Shown here piece after piece: positions 63,247 to 64,000 of a stretch of DNA of 64,000 nucleotides. Each line of letters opens with the position of its first letter. Position 1 is the stretch's first letter. The translations under genes and the position numbers were made by a program. The notes beneath the pieces were generated by a model, which saw only the letters and a list, made by a program, of their open reading frames with translations, was not told the DNA's origin and searched no databases. Source of the stretch: Terriglobus aquaticus (GTDB taxonomy: Bacteria; Acidobacteriota; Terriglobia; Terriglobales; Acidobacteriaceae); assembly GCF_025685415.1 (NCBI RefSeq), contig NZ_JAGSYB010000001.1:124001-188000 (forward strand), read 5' to 3'.

Positions 63247-64000
63247 CTACCTGTCCAGGTTGATCTTCCAGATGTTCTGGCAGTACTCGCGAATCGACCG
63301 ATCGGAGCTGAACTTGCCCGATCGCGCCGTGTTCAGCAGGCTCATGCGGCTCCATTTCTTGCTGTCGCAGAAGATCTTGCCAGCCTCGGACTGAGCTCGC
63401 GCGTAGTCGTCGAAGTCGGCCATTACGAAGTAGCGGTCCACCTCTAGCAGGTCGCGAACGAGCGGAGCGAACGTGTCGCGGTCTCCGTTACTGAATCTGC
63501 CGTCGCGCAGGCCGTCCATCACTTCGCGAAGCAAGGGGCTCTTTTCGTAGAAGTCGCGCGGACGGTACCCGGCCTTCTGCTTTTCTGCGATCTGTGGTGC
63601 GGTCAGGCCGAAGAGGAAGAAGTTCTCCTCGCCGACCTCTTCGCGGATTTCGATGTTCGCGCCGTCCAGCGTGCCGATGGCCACCGCGCCGTTCATCATG
63701 AACTTCATGCAGCCCGTTCCGCTGGCCTCTTTGCCCGCGGTGCTGATCTGCTCACTCAGGTCGGCGGCAGGGTAAATCCGCTGCCCGAGAGAAACGCTGT
63801 AGTCCGGGACGAACAGGACGCGCAAGAGGTCCTTGGTCTGCGGATCCTTGCCAACCAACTCGCCGACGGTGCACACCAGCTTGATCATCAGCTTGGCGTA
63901 GGTGTAGCTGGGTGCGGCCTTTCCGCCAAAGAGGAAGGTGCGCGGCGGCAGGTCTTTCAGCTCGCCGCTCTTGATGCGGCAGTACAGGCCCAGAATGTGC
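63247..64000 (-). CDS. glgP: Glycogen phosphorylase, C-terminal part (runs off window)
   Basis: The 3' portion of a glycogen/maltodextrin phosphorylase, open at the window edge: about 250 residues are present, against about 810 in a full protein. The reading begins HILGLYCRIKSGE and PRTFLFGGKAAPSYTYAKLMIK. The PLP-binding lysine lies in ASGTGCMKFMMNGAVAIGTLDGANIEI (codon at 63703-63705). The C-terminus is DFDDYARAQSEAGKIFCDSKKWSRMSLLNTARSGKFSSDRSIREYCQNIW, a typical phosphorylase end. It releases glucose-1-phosphate from glycogen and converges on treZ, so both act on alpha-glucans. Confidence 0.95.
   Translation of the reverse strand, partial: HILGLYCRIKSGELKDLPPRTFLFGGKAAPSYTYAKLMIKLVCTVGELVGKDPQTKDLLRVLFVPDYSVSLGQRIYPAADLSEQISTAGKEASGTGCMKFMMNGAVAIGTLDGANIEIREEVGEENFFLFGLTAPQIAEKQKAGYRPRDFYEKSPLLREVMDGLRDGRFSNGDRDTFAPLVRDLLEVDRYFVMADFDDYARAQSEAGKIFCDSKKWSRMSLLNTARSGKFSSDRSIREYCQNIWKINLDR

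Noticed and set aside
1-64000. tRNA, rRNA, CRISPR, IS elements or attachment sites
   Set aside because: Reading through the intergenic gaps showed no cloverleaf with T-loop consensus, no rRNA-like sequence, no transposase or integrase and no direct-repeat-flanked insertion.

Overview
The window is GC-rich, densely coding and reads like a chromosomal segment of an Acidobacteriota (Terriglobia/Acidobacteriaceae-type) bacterium. The basis is gene content (tonB and TonB-dependent machinery of a diderm, many small secreted beta-barrels, TreZ, a rich sugar-oxidation locus) plus one intergenic palindrome of a type I associate with these genomes. Genus is not determinable from the sequence alone, and the phylum call is an inference. 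I see no rRNA, tRNA, CRISPR array, insertion sequence or prophage.

Region 1 (1-10198, minus strand) is a nearly gap-free branched-chain amino-acid operon, transcribed leuA, leuB, (58-aa membrane protein), leuC, leuD, (74-aa membrane protein), ilvD, (TPR protein), ilvB, (secreted protein), ilvN. A start codon for a further gene, plausibly ilvC, lies at the window edge. Most junctions are ATGA/GTGA/TGATG/TAGTG overlaps, so the four non-enzymatic genes are translationally embedded. LeuA lacks the C-terminal leucine-sensing domain. A divergent LysR regulator (10289-11221), with palindromic sites in between, probably controls the operon.

Region 2 (11.3-16.0 kb) holds two small outer-membrane beta-barrels facing each other across a strong hairpin, a protein with a decayed M48 zinc-peptidase motif, and TonB. 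Region 3 (16.5-31.2 kb) is housekeeping and envelope: a DUF421 membrane protein, acetyl-CoA synthetase, a GAF/PAS histidine kinase, a SnoaL-like secreted protein, a dicarboxylate/amino-acid symporter, a divergent DXS, an SRPBCC protein, an STN-containing siderophore-type TonB receptor paired with a PiuC-type hydroxylase, and a fasciclin protein.

Region 4 (31.4-44.6 kb) is an exopolysaccharide/O-antigen locus: rmlD, rmlC, rmlA and rmlB for dTDP-rhamnose, an initiating sugar transferase, two GT2 enzymes and one GT4 enzyme, a Wzz-type chain-length protein, a Wzy-like polymerase and a large SLBB export protein. No Wzx flippase or Wzc kinase is seen here. Region 5 (44.7-49.4 kb) is a signalling operon: hybrid histidine kinase, stand-alone receiver, and a pentapeptide-repeat protein fused to a two-helix channel-like module.

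Region 6 (49.6-61.2 kb) is a carbohydrate locus: a periplasmic DUF4965/glutaminase-A-like protein diverges from an operon of two exported Gfo/Idh oxidoreductases, a seven-repeat calcium-type FG-GAP propeller protein and a nucleoside/sugar MFS permease. That operon converges on a second operon of a GMC oxidoreductase with its gluconate-2-dehydrogenase-subunit-3-like partner and two xylose-isomerase-like epimerases. Together they suggest oxidative (3-keto) sugar or glycoside metabolism. Region 7 (61.3-64.0 kb) has treZ converging on the 3' part of glgP, which runs off the window.
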